Source of the DNA: JACCTH01 sp035281645
GTDB taxonomy: Bacteria > Actinomycetota > Acidimicrobiia > Spongiisociales > ZC4RG35
NCBI GenBank assembly: GCA_035281645.1
Contig: DATEDN010000188.1
Span: forward strand, 1-17,466
Reading direction: 5' to 3'
Length of the DNA stretch: 17,466 nucleotides
In this document: positions 7,325 through 14,151 of the stretch, piece by piece
How the letters are laid out: each line of letters begins with the position of its first letter
Numbering within the stretch: the first letter of the stretch is position 1
The notes under the pieces: model-generated
What the model was told of the DNA's origin: nothing
The model's database searches: none
The model's input: only the letters and a program-made list of their open reading frames with translations
Position numbers and translations under genes: made by a program

Positions 7325-9196
7325 CTATCGGAGAAAGCGATCGTGCCAGTCGAGGATCGCCTCAAAGCGTTCGACCCGATGTTTGGGCTTTCCCGAACGT
7401 GAAAGCTCATGTCCTTCCCCCGGAAAACGAAGCATCTCCGCCTCGACTCCGTTCATCCACAGAGCCAGCAGCAGCTGCTCTCCCTGTTCGATCGGGCAGC
7501 GATAGTCCTCCTCGGAATGGATGATCAGTGTTGGGGTCCTGACGTCGTTGGCGAAGGCCAACGGGCTCTTCTCCCAGGTCGGCAGGAGCTCCCTCGTCCC
7601 GAGATAATTGATGCCGAATTGGGGGGCGATGTCCGAAGTGCCGTTGAAAGACGGGAATGAAGTCAGGGCCCTCTCCACCACCGCCGACTTGTACCGTTTG
7701 TCCTTGGCCGTAGTCCAAGCGGTCATGAAGCCACCGTATGAACCTCCCATGATCCCCACTCGCTCGGGGTCGAGTTGGGGAAACCTTTCCAGGGCAGATT
7801 CGAGCGCGGCCGTGACGTCGTTGACATCGACCGTTCCCCAGCCCTCCTCCCGAACCGCCCGGGCGAACTCAAGGCCTCGACCAGAGGAACCCCGGGGGTT
7901 GCAGGCCACCACGGCGTAGCCGGCTCCGGCGTACACCTGGAACTCGTCAAAGAACCCAAATCCGTATTGGGTGGCGGGACCGCCGTGGATGTTGAGGAGT
8001 ACGGGCAGTCGTCCGTCAACGGCAGGTACATACGCCCAGACGTCGATCTCGGTGTCGGCAGTCTCAACCCGCCAGTGCACCGGTGGAACCAGCTTCGACT
8101 CGATCTCGCTGTGGAATGGAGCCAGGACCCGCTCGACCCCGTCGACTAAGTCGACCAGCCGACCGGGGTGGGTGGGATCGGTGATAGTGGCCACTATCCG
8201 GCCCGATGGGGCAACGTCGAAGCCGGTCACCTGCCGATCGCCGCTGATAATTGTCACGGACTCTCCGTTGAATCGACGTAACTCGATTCGGCCCGAGTCC
8301 TCAACCACAGAATGAATCGTGCCCTCGTGCCAGACCGGCGGCGAGAGCGCCGCGGTGAGGGAGTAGATCGAGCGATCCAGAGCGGCGGTGACGTCGGTCA
8401 TCGGCTCCAGCTGCCAGAAATGGTCGAGGCGGGGATAGTCGACCTCGGGCCCACCGATGCCAAACAGAGTCCCATCTGGCCGGTAAGCCGGGGCCAGCCA
8501 TCTCCCCCGGGGGGCGGCCTCGGTCAGATTTCCTCCGAGCGTCACCTCGACGAGATCGTTTCCCGGCTCGAGACCCTGCCGAGGATGGCGATCGGTGACC
8601 AAGGCAACCCGATCGCCTGCGGGATGCCAGGCCGGAGACAGCTCATCGAATTCGCCCTCGGTCAGACGCCGCGGCTCGTTCTCGCCGGCGGCGTCAACGA
8701 TCCACACTTGACGGCGCCGATCGTGAAGCCAGCCCCGGCCGTCATATCGATAGGGGAAACGGCTGATTCGCTTCGGGCGCCGCCCCCGCTCCTCGTCGCT
8801 GAGATCTTCTTGGCCCTCGACATAGGCCTTGGCCACGACCGCCAGCGCGCTTCCATCGGGACTCCAGGCCAGATACTCCACGCCCAGAGGGAAATCGGTG
8901 ACCTTGCGAGACTCGCCGCCGTCGACGGGCATGACCCACACCTGGGCCACAGGCTTCTTGAGATCCGTAGCGCGAAGGAAGGCGAGATTCTTGCCGTCAG
9001 GTGACCACCGCGGCATCGAGTCGATGGGCCCGGCCGTATAAGGCGAATGACCCCCGCCTTGGTGAACATGAATTTGCCGGCGATAGGTGTCCTCTTCCAG
9101 ATCGAGACGACTAACGACGAAGGCCACCCGCTCCCCATCGGGATGGATTTGGGGATCGGAAGGGACGGCCAGGAGGGCAAGATCTTGAGGCTGCAT
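7325..9196 (-). CDS. S9 family prolyl oligopeptidase / acylaminoacyl-peptidase-like
   Basis: This is a two-domain serine peptidase of clan SC. Residues 1 to about 370 form a beta-propeller with repeated PRWSPDGKNLAF, LAWSPDGSALAV and PAWHPAGDRVAL blade motifs that gate substrate access. Residues about 380-623 form an alpha/beta hydrolase domain with the oxyanion motif NIHGGP, nucleophile Ser486 in GIMGGSYGGFM, Asp564 in HSEEDYRCP and His596 in GEGHELSRSGK. The order and spacing fit acylaminoacyl-peptidase/dipeptidyl-peptidase-type S9 enzymes acting on short peptides. No signal peptide is visible, so it is probably cytoplasmic. It is the first gene of the run ending at tRNA-Glu. A CAAAAT hexamer lies 8 nt before the ATG and no Shine-Dalgarno sequence is seen. 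Confidence 0.93.
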   Translation of the reverse strand: MQPQDLALLAVPSDPQIHPDGERVAFVVSRLDLEEDTYRRQIHVHQGGGHSPYTAGPIDSMPRWSPDGKNLAFLRATDLKKPVAQVWVMPVDGGESRKVTDFPLGVEYLAWSPDGSALAVVAKAYVEGQEDLSDEERGRRPKRISRFPYRYDGRGWLHDRRRQVWIVDAAGENEPRRLTEGEFDELSPAWHPAGDRVALVTDRHPRQGLEPGNDLVEVTLGGNLTEAAPRGRWLAPAYRPDGTLFGIGGPEVDYPRLDHFWQLEPMTDVTAALDRSIYSLTAALSPPVWHEGTIHSVVEDSGRIELRRFNGESVTIISGDRQVTGFDVAPSGRIVATITDPTHPGRLVDLVDGVERVLAPFHSEIESKLVPPVHWRVETADTEIDVWAYVPAVDGRLPVLLNIHGGPATQYGFGFFDEFQVYAGAGYAVVACNPRGSSGRGLEFARAVREEGWGTVDVNDVTAALESALERFPQLDPERVGIMGGSYGGFMTAWTTAKDKRYKSAVVERALTSFPSFNGTSDIAPQFGINYLGTRELLPTWEKSPLAFANDVRTPTLIIHSEEDYRCPIEQGEQLLLALWMNGVEAEMLRFPGEGHELSRSGKPKHRVERFEAILDWHDRFLR

Positions 9197-9198
9197 GG

Positions 9199-9690
9199 TT
9201 GGGCATTTTGGCGGGAGGTGAATGTTTACGCTGCCTGCCAGTGGCTCGAGTGGTTGCGTCCTTCTTTGGCAGCGGTCTGTTGTTGGGGCGTGTCCGGGGA
9301 AGCGATGGTGGCTCGGGGACCATCGCCGCTTTACTTGCCCTGGCGGTTTCCTTCTTCCTGCAACCGGTCTGGGGACGGTTGGCGGCCTTTGCTCTCACCA
9401 TTACCTGCGGCTACTGGGCGGTAAATAGCTTTCGCTTCCAACGCGACGATCCCGGTTGGGTGGTGGTGGACGAAGCCGCCGGCCTCTTCCTTGCCACAGT
9501 CGGACTTGGCGTCACCGGGATGCTGGTGGGCTTTGTGGTCTTTCGAGTCGCCGATATCGGCAAGAACCTAGCTCCCGGGGTAGCCGCCGCCGACCGTCTG
9601 GGCGGGGCGTTTGGGATCATGGCCGATGATGTCGTCGCCGGCCTGTATGGCCTCGGGGCCGGATGGCTCGTCCAATCCATCCTTGCGTAG
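9199..9690 (+). CDS. pgpA: Phosphatidylglycerophosphatase A (PgpA)
   Basis: PgpA is a membrane enzyme that dephosphorylates phosphatidylglycerophosphate to phosphatidylglycerol. Family blocks are ASFFGSGLLLG, GSGTIAALLAL, DDPGWVVVDEAAG (acidic cluster near residues 83-95), VFRVADIGKN, and the signature GGAFGIMADDVVAGLYG. Several hydrophobic segments (about residues 40-75, 97-116 and 145-162) fit a small multi-pass membrane protein. The start is uncertain: TTGs at 9199 and 9208 are in frame, but homology begins just after the GTG at 9241, and this would leave room for two divergent promoters. A strong GGGAGG at 9213-9218 is placed for an out-of-frame ATG at 9222, not for any of these starts. 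The final codons and stop form the left arm of a 44-nt hairpin. Confidence 0.9.
   Translation: MGILAGGECLRCLPVARVVASFFGSGLLLGRVRGSDGGSGTIAALLALAVSFFLQPVWGRLAAFALTITCGYWAVNSFRFQRDDPGWVVVDEAAGLFLATVGLGVTGMLVGFVVFRVADIGKNLAPGVAAADRLGGAFGIMADDVVAGLYGLGAGWLVQSILA
9205..9210 (-). promoter_or_regulatory. Weak possible -10 element of S9 peptidase gene
   Basis: CAAAAT on the minus strand lies 8 nt before the ATG at 9196 and keeps the two most conserved -10 positions (A2, T6). The first base is C rather than T and no -35 is clear. It overlaps the 5' end of the divergent pgpA reading frame, which favours a pgpA start further inside, at 9241. Confidence 0.2.
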
Positions 9691-9725
9691 AAGTGACCGC
9701 ATTTCTGCGGTCATTTCTACGCAAG
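9682..9725. repeat. 44-nt palindrome at the pgpA/serA convergent junction
   Basis: A 20-nt left arm (9682-9701, from CTTGCGTAG to ACCGCA) pairs with 9706-9725 around a TTTC loop; 19 pairs are Watson-Crick and one is G-U. The left arm includes the last two codons and the stop of pgpA. The right arm ends 7 nt before the serA stop. No T-run follows on either strand, so classical terminator action is unproven, although a stem this long could mark both 3' ends. Its length and outer ends match the core at 13616-13659. Confidence 0.85.
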
Positions 9726-9732
9726 AACGGTG

Positions 9733-11319
9733 TCAAGTTTCGACGTACCGCGCCTCTTCTACTCCCGGCACCAACCTCAACCTCGCCACCTGCTCCTCCC
9801 GCAGCGGTGAATCGAGGTTGAGGCCCATCATCGCCGCTTCGCCACTGGTTCGCGAGCGCCCGACAACCATGTTGGCGATGTTGACTCCGATGTCACCGAG
9901 GTAGGTTCCTACTCGACCAATCATCCCGGGAACATCGGCGTTGCGCACGATAAGGAGGTGCTTGGAGATGGGGAGCTCGACGTCGTGTCCGAGAATCTCT
10001 ACCAACATCGGACCCTTGCGCGATCTGATCGCAGCGACCGAGATCACTTCACCCCCCACAGCCCCCGATACCTCGAGGATCGACACGTATTCGGAGCTGA
10101 GCTCATCAGCCTCAAGGACGAGCGAGATACCTCGGTCATGTGCCATCGAGGTGACATTGACAAATGAAACGGGCTCGGTCGAGACCGCGGCCAGTCCACC
10201 CTTCATGACCGCCAAGCCGAGAGGTCGGACCTCGGAAAGTGCCAACCGACCCCTGGCGGTAACCCGAAGCTGATCGGGGACCCCCCCGGCCAGTCCGATG
10301 AAGACCCGGCCCAGTTGTTCGGCGATGGGAAGGAACTCACGCACATCCTCTGAGAGCTCGCGACCAAGATCGAGGTTGACGGCCGAGAGCACCAAGTCCC
10401 CTGCCAGTGCCGCCGCCACCACTTCTGCCACCTGGACTCCAGCCTTATCTTGAGCTTCAACCGTCGAGGCGCCCAGATGCGGGGTCAGGACAACTTGAGG
10501 CAGATCGAAAAATGGACTCTCGGTCAGAGGTTCGTTGACGAAAACATCGAGGGCTGCCCCGGCTACGGCACCGGATCGAATCGCTTCAGCCAAAGCTTCC
10601 TCATCGACGATTCCACCCCGCGAGGTGTTGACGATCCTCACCCCCGGTTTGCACTTGGCCAATGCCTCTTTCCCCAGCAGCCGGTCAGTCTCGGGAGTGA
10701 GGGGAAGGTGAATGGTGATGAAGTCGGCGTTCGCCAGCAATCGGTCTAGGTCAACAAGCTCGGCTCCCTGTCGCCGGGCCCGTTCGGCAGAAATGAAGGG
10801 GTCGTAGGCCAGGACCTTCATGCCGAAGGCCATTGCCCGGGTGGCGACCAAGCTGCCGATACGGCCCAGGCCAATGACTCCCAGGGTCTTGCCATGTAGT
10901 TCGACACCCTGAAAGCTTTTCCGATCCCAAGTGCCGCCCCGGGTCCGCGCATCGGCCTCGGGAATGTGTCGGACCTGGGCCAAAAGCAACGCAAAGGCAT
11001 GTTCGGCGGCGCTAATGGTGTTGGCCTGGGGCGCATTGACGACGAGGATGCCGCGATTGGTGGCGGCCTCAACATCGATGTTGTCGACCCCGATGCCGGC
11101 TCGCCCGATCACTTTGAGCTTTGGAGCGGCGGAGATCAGTTCCTCGTCGACCTTGGTGGAAGATCGGACCACTAAGCCACTGGCGTTTTCCAAGGCTTCG
11201 AGTAAGTCCGAGCGAGTCCAGCCGGAGGCGTCGATCACCTCGAAGCCGCGGGCCAAAGCCTCGATCCCAGCCTGAGAAAGGGTCTCGGCCACCACGACGG
11301 TAGGGGGAGTTTCGGTCAT
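9733..11319 (-). CDS. serA: D-3-phosphoglycerate dehydrogenase, long form
   Basis: SerA oxidises 3-phosphoglycerate with NAD in the first step of serine synthesis. The 528-aa length equals that of the mycobacterial three-domain type with an extra intervening domain. Visible are RAGIGVDNID (74-83), the Rossmann motif GVIGLGRIG (Gly150, Gly152, Gly155), catalytic Arg234 in NTSRGGIVDE, Glu263 in VFVNEPL, and His281 in LTPHLGAST. An intervening domain occupies about 315-450, and a C-terminal ACT domain begins near HLLIVRNADVPGMIG (454-468), the serine-sensing module in relatives. Allosteric inhibition by serine is therefore likely. I chose the ATG at 11319 (MTETPP) because the open frame upstream is Arg/Pro-rich and unlike the family. 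It converges with pgpA and diverges from the universal stress gene. Confidence 0.97.
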   Translation of the reverse strand: MTETPPTVVVAETLSQAGIEALARGFEVIDASGWTRSDLLEALENASGLVVRSSTKVDEELISAAPKLKVIGRAGIGVDNIDVEAATNRGILVVNAPQANTISAAEHAFALLLAQVRHIPEADARTRGGTWDRKSFQGVELHGKTLGVIGLGRIGSLVATRAMAFGMKVLAYDPFISAERARRQGAELVDLDRLLANADFITIHLPLTPETDRLLGKEALAKCKPGVRIVNTSRGGIVDEEALAEAIRSGAVAGAALDVFVNEPLTESPFFDLPQVVLTPHLGASTVEAQDKAGVQVAEVVAAALAGDLVLSAVNLDLGRELSEDVREFLPIAEQLGRVFIGLAGGVPDQLRVTARGRLALSEVRPLGLAVMKGGLAAVSTEPVSFVNVTSMAHDRGISLVLEADELSSEYVSILEVSGAVGGEVISVAAIRSRKGPMLVEILGHDVELPISKHLLIVRNADVPGMIGRVGTYLGDIGVNIANMVVGRSRTSGEAAMMGLNLDSPLREEQVARLRLVPGVEEARYVET

Positions 11320-11327
11320 CGGGATTG

Positions 11328-11356
11328 AGTTTGGTGGCAAGCGGCGTCTCCGACAA
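11328..11356 (-). promoter_or_regulatory. Possible serA promoter
   Basis: On the minus strand TTGTCG (11351-11356) is followed, after exactly 17 nt, by CAAACT (11328-11333), which ends 8 nt before the serA ATG. This would give a leaderless or near-leaderless transcript. The -10 departs from TAnnnT at its first base. Confidence 0.3.
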
Positions 11357-11379
11357 GATGGCGCGGTTGAACGCCGGGG

Positions 11380-11385
11380 TAACCT
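11380..11385 (+). promoter_or_regulatory. Possible -10 element of universal stress gene
   Basis: TAACCT fits TAnnnT and is separated by 6 nt (CGAAAA) from the ATG at 11392. This is the spacing expected for a leaderless transcript. No -35 at the usual distance is convincing, and no Shine-Dalgarno sequence is present. Confidence 0.35.
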
Positions 11386-11391
11386 CGAAAA

Positions 11392-11832
11392 ATGAGCTGG
11401 CCACCGCAAGTCATCGTCGTAGCCGTCGATGGATCAGACCAAAGCCAACGTGCCGCCGACCTAGCCGCCGCCCTCGCCAGAGCTCACTCGGCGCGACTGG
11501 TGATGATCACCGTGGTCAGGCCCCCGGAAGGTTGGTGGGGAGTCACGGGCCAGCCTCCTTCGCCAGAGGCCCTGTCCGAGGCCTTGGTCGAAGGTCAGCA
11601 GGAGATCCTCCGCCAGGCCGAGAACCGGACCGACCTAACGGGGATCGAATATGGCACGGCGGAGGAGTTGGGAGATCCCACCTCAGTGATCCTCGCTGCT
11701 TGCGAACGGGAATCGGCCGACCTGCTTGTTGTGGGACGCCGCGGCGCGGGATTGGTTGAGCGAATGGTGATGGGCTCGGTGGCAGATCGCCTCGCCCATC
11801 ACAGCGCGGTTCCGATTCTCATCGTCCCGTGA
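11392..11832 (+). CDS. Universal stress protein, UspA family
   Basis: This is a single-domain 146-aa cytoplasmic protein of the UspA family. It starts with VIVVAVDGSDQSQRAADLAAALA, the beta1-alpha1 segment with the adenine-contacting Asp. It ends with GRRGAGLVERMVMGSVADRL followed by HHSAVPILIVP. The G-x2-G-x9-G-S signature of ATP-binding Usp proteins is complete, so nucleotide binding is expected. What stress or partner it serves is unknown. The stop overlaps the GTG of the next gene (GTGA), so the thioesterase-like protein is probably translationally coupled to it. It diverges from serA across 72 nt. Confidence 0.95.
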   Translation: MSWPPQVIVVAVDGSDQSQRAADLAAALARAHSARLVMITVVRPPEGWWGVTGQPPSPEALSEALVEGQQEILRQAENRTDLTGIEYGTAEELGDPTSVILAACERESADLLVVGRRGAGLVERMVMGSVADRLAHHSAVPILIVP

Positions 11833-12608
11833 CGTCGGCCTTCGAGGAGGACACCGCCGTCGCCGAGCGAGACGGGGACTTCACGGCGACCCTCACCGAC
11901 CGCTGGTCGATCGGTGGCAGACCCAACGGCGGATACTTGATGGGAGTGGCGTTGCGAGCTCTCGAGTCTCGAATGCCGCAATCGGATCTATTGACGACGT
12001 CGGCCCATTTCTTGAGCCCAGCGGCGCCAGGTCCGGCGACCATCGAGGTCGACGTCTTGAAGGCTGGGCGCTCGATCTCTACTGCCCAGGCTCTTCTGCG
12101 CCAGGAGGGAAAGGTGATCCTCACAATCTTGGCGAGCTATGGCGATCTCGGTGCCTCGGGCAAGACCGCAATCTTTGACCAGCCGCCGTCGTTGGGCGCA
12201 TTGGTGAGCTCGCTTCATCGGCCCTATCCGATTCCGATCACCGACCGGTTCGAGTATTTGGTACCTCCCGATCAGGACCAAGCGGCCCGAGGCGAGAGGA
12301 CCAATCCCAAGCCCGAGTTGGTGGGCAAGGTGCGGTTCCGAGACGATCTCGTCCCGCCCCCGGCTGCGTTGCCGCTGGTGATGGACTCATTCCCTCCCAC
12401 CATGTTCCAGCTGGGCCTTTACGGCTGGACGCCGACCTTGGAGCTGACAGTCCACGGACGGGGAAAACCGCAGTCGAGCTGGCTAACGATTCGGCTGCGC
12501 TCTCGTTATTTGATCAACGGATTGGTGGAAGAGGACGGCGAGCTCTGGGATGAGTCCGGAAGATTGATTGCCCTCTCCCGACAGATGGCCAAGGTTCTGA
12601 TCGACTAG
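11829..12608 (+). CDS. Thioesterase-like double-hotdog protein (4HBT_3/TesB type)
   Basis: The 259-aa product resembles TesB-like acyl-CoA thioesterase family proteins built from two hotdog domains. The N-terminal hotdog includes WSIGGRPNGGYLMGVALRAL (26-45), SAHFLSPAAPGPATIEVDVL (58-77), a block typical of this family, and GRSISTAQALLRQEGK. The C-terminal half has VMDSFPPTMFQLG and LTVHGRGKPQSSWLTIRLRS, then DGELWDESGRLIALSRQ as the last strands. It probably acts on an acyl-CoA or related thioester; the substrate is not predictable. The GTG start lies in the GTGA overlap with the universal stress gene, a strong argument for that start. The stop is 20 nt from the stop of the convergent LLM gene, and no clear terminator separates them. 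Confidence 0.85.
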   Translation: MTSAFEEDTAVAERDGDFTATLTDRWSIGGRPNGGYLMGVALRALESRMPQSDLLTTSAHFLSPAAPGPATIEVDVLKAGRSISTAQALLRQEGKVILTILASYGDLGASGKTAIFDQPPSLGALVSSLHRPYPIPITDRFEYLVPPDQDQAARGERTNPKPELVGKVRFRDDLVPPPAALPLVMDSFPPTMFQLGLYGWTPTLELTVHGRGKPQSSWLTIRLRSRYLINGLVEEDGELWDESGRLIALSRQMAKVLID

Positions 12609-12628
12609 CGCAAAAATCGGATTTCGAT

Positions 12629-13606
12629 CTAGAGATGGGGCAGCACCTCGGTCGCAAGTCGCTCGAGACCGGAGTGGTCATAAGCAGCTTCGGCGAAATA
12701 GAAGATGCCGTAGCCGAGCCCGGCCTCCCGCCAGGGGCGAAGCTTCTCGATTAGCTGCTCCGGCGTTCCTGCGAACTCGGCAAAGTTGAGCATTGTCCGC
12801 TCCAGGCGCTCGCTTCCGAGAAACTCACCGAAATGCTCCCGCATCCAGTTCTTGCGGTCGGTGACGGCCGACTCGGTCTCTTCGCAGATGACGTTGAAGT
12901 TGGAGCTGCGGACGATCTGGTCGAAGTCGCGCCCGATGTCACGGCAATGTTCGGCGAGACGAGCCGACTTTTCTACGAACTCGTCGAGGGCGTTGCCGAA
13001 GTTCGTGTAGGAGGCGTTCTCCGCAGCAACTCGAAGGGTCAGTTGCTCTCCTCCACCGGCTACCCAGATGGGCACGTGCGGTTGCTGGAGAGGCTTGGGC
13101 TGACAAATGGCGCCATTTAATTGATAGTGCTTTCCCGAGAAGTGGACCTCGTCCTCGGTCCACATCCGCTTCATGATCTCCACCGCTTCCCCAAGTTGGC
13201 CGATGCGAACCGCCGGTCGCGGGAAGGGATAGCCGTAAGCGACATACTCCTGCTCGTACCACCCCGCCCCAATCGCCATCTCCAACCGACCCTGGGAGAG
13301 AACGTCGGTGGTGGCTGCCACCTTGGCGAGATATGCGGGATGACGGTAGGAGTTGCATGTACACATCTGTCCGATGCGAACGGTTTGGGTCGTCACGGCT
13401 AAGGCGCCTGTGAGGGTCCATGCCTCATGGGTGACTTCCTGGGTCGGAATCGGGACCGTGTGGAAGTGGTCGTAGACCCAGACCGACTCGTAGCCCGCAC
13501 TTTCGGCCGCTCGGGCTACCCCCAGCATCGTCTCCCAATGTTTCTCTCGATCGATGCCCGCCAAGTCGAGACGCCAGCCCTGTGGAACGAAGACCCCTGC
13601 TCTCAT
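12629..13606 (-). CDS. LLM-class F420-dependent oxidoreductase (probable)
   Basis: The 325-aa product is a luciferase-like TIM-barrel oxidoreductase. Segments typical of the family are AAESAGYESVWVYDHF (33-48), LTGALAVTTQTVRIGQM (65-81), HPAYLAKVAATTDVLSQGRL (89-108), EMAIGAGWYEQEYVAYGYPF (109-128), VEIMKRMWTEDEVHFSGKHY, and PVHV-like HVPIWVAGGGEQLTLRVAA. The GAGWYEQEY block and the nearby cofC gene favour coenzyme F420 over FMN as cofactor; this is inference. The substrate is unknown. The ATG at 13606 lies 3 nt from the end of a 56-nt palindrome shared with the divergent VOC gene, and the arm contributes a CAGAAT hexamer 6 nt before the start. Confidence 0.9.
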   Translation of the reverse strand: MRAGVFVPQGWRLDLAGIDREKHWETMLGVARAAESAGYESVWVYDHFHTVPIPTQEVTHEAWTLTGALAVTTQTVRIGQMCTCNSYRHPAYLAKVAATTDVLSQGRLEMAIGAGWYEQEYVAYGYPFPRPAVRIGQLGEAVEIMKRMWTEDEVHFSGKHYQLNGAICQPKPLQQPHVPIWVAGGGEQLTLRVAAENASYTNFGNALDEFVEKSARLAEHCRDIGRDFDQIVRSSNFNVICEETESAVTDRKNWMREHFGEFLGSERLERTMLNFAEFAGTPEQLIEKLRPWREAGLGYGIFYFAEAAYDHSGLERLATEVLPHL

Positions 13607-13609
13607 CTC

Positions 13610-13665
13610 TTCATTCTGGCGTAAATCCGCAGCGGAAAACTGCGCCGGAGTTACGCCAGAATGAA
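13610..13665. repeat. 56-nt palindrome filling the LLM/VOC divergent gap
   Basis: A perfect 15-bp inverted repeat (13610-13624, TTCATTCTGGCGTAA, with 13651-13665) encloses 26 nt that can fold further, as CGCAG/CTGCG or TCCG/CGGA. It occupies 56 of the 62 nt between the two start codons and ends 3 nt from each. Each arm carries CAGAAT reading outward 6 nt before the start codon, so it may serve as operator, paired promoters or a translation-blocking hairpin. Its inner 44 nt (13616-13659) match the 9682-9725 element in length and ends. Confidence 0.85.
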
Positions 13666-13668
13666 CCG

Positions 13669-14151
13669 ATGGACGTTCGGCCCTTCGAAGACCTCATCGA
13701 GCGACTCGATCATGTCGCCATTGCCGTGCCTGAAATCAAAGAGGCCTTGCCAATGGTCGAGGCATTAGGCGGCCAATATTTCTGTGGGGCGACGTCGGTT
13801 CGAAGTCAATTCACCTGGGTGCAATTTCATCTCGCCAACCTCACCAAGCTGGAGTTGATCGCACCCGTTTCGCCGGCTTCATTTGTCACCCGGTTTCTCG
13901 AGGATCGGGGGCCCGGCCTTCATCACCTGACTTTCAGGGTCTCCGACGTATCCGAGGCGGCCCGCCGCGCCCAATCACACGGATACCGAATTCTGGGACC
14001 CAACCTCAATCCGATTTGGAGCGAGGTATTCCTCCACCCCAAGAACCCGCTCGGAACCCTGGTCCAGTTCGCCGCCTGGCCCAGCGACGATCCCTGGACG
14101 GCAAATTCCCTCGAAGATGTCCTCGCCGGTTTGGCTCTCGACGACATATGA
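13669..14151 (+). CDS. VOC-family protein, methylmalonyl-CoA epimerase-like
   Basis: This is a 160-aa vicinal-oxygen-chelate protein with two beta-alpha-beta-beta-beta modules. LDHVAIAV (His15), TKLELIAPVSP (Glu62), FLEDRGPGLHHLTFRVSD (His85/86) and FLHPKNPLGTLVQFA match the plan of methylmalonyl-CoA epimerase. The fourth metal ligand, normally Glu on the last strand, appears as Gln133, so a different reaction is possible. A 21-residue tail follows. The ATG at 13669 was chosen because homology starts there and upstream codons run through the palindrome and the divergent LLM gene. The stop overlaps the cofC ATG (ATGA). The context with cofC argues for a role other than propionate metabolism; no mutase gene is nearby. 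Confidence 0.8.
   Translation: MDVRPFEDLIERLDHVAIAVPEIKEALPMVEALGGQYFCGATSVRSQFTWVQFHLANLTKLELIAPVSPASFVTRFLEDRGPGLHHLTFRVSDVSEAARRAQSHGYRILGPNLNPIWSEVFLHPKNPLGTLVQFAAWPSDDPWTANSLEDVLAGLALDDI

Noticed and set aside
9222..9428. ATG at 9222 directly after GGGAGGTGA, which looks like a well-placed ribosome binding site
   Set aside because: The 68-codon frame has no family features and runs out of frame inside pgpA, whose own frame carries all PgpA motifs. The spacing of about 3 nt is also too short.
12609..12628. Terminator between the convergent thioesterase and LLM genes
   Set aside because: The 20-nt gap has a short A-run and a 4-bp ATCG/CGAT stem, not enough for a terminator call.
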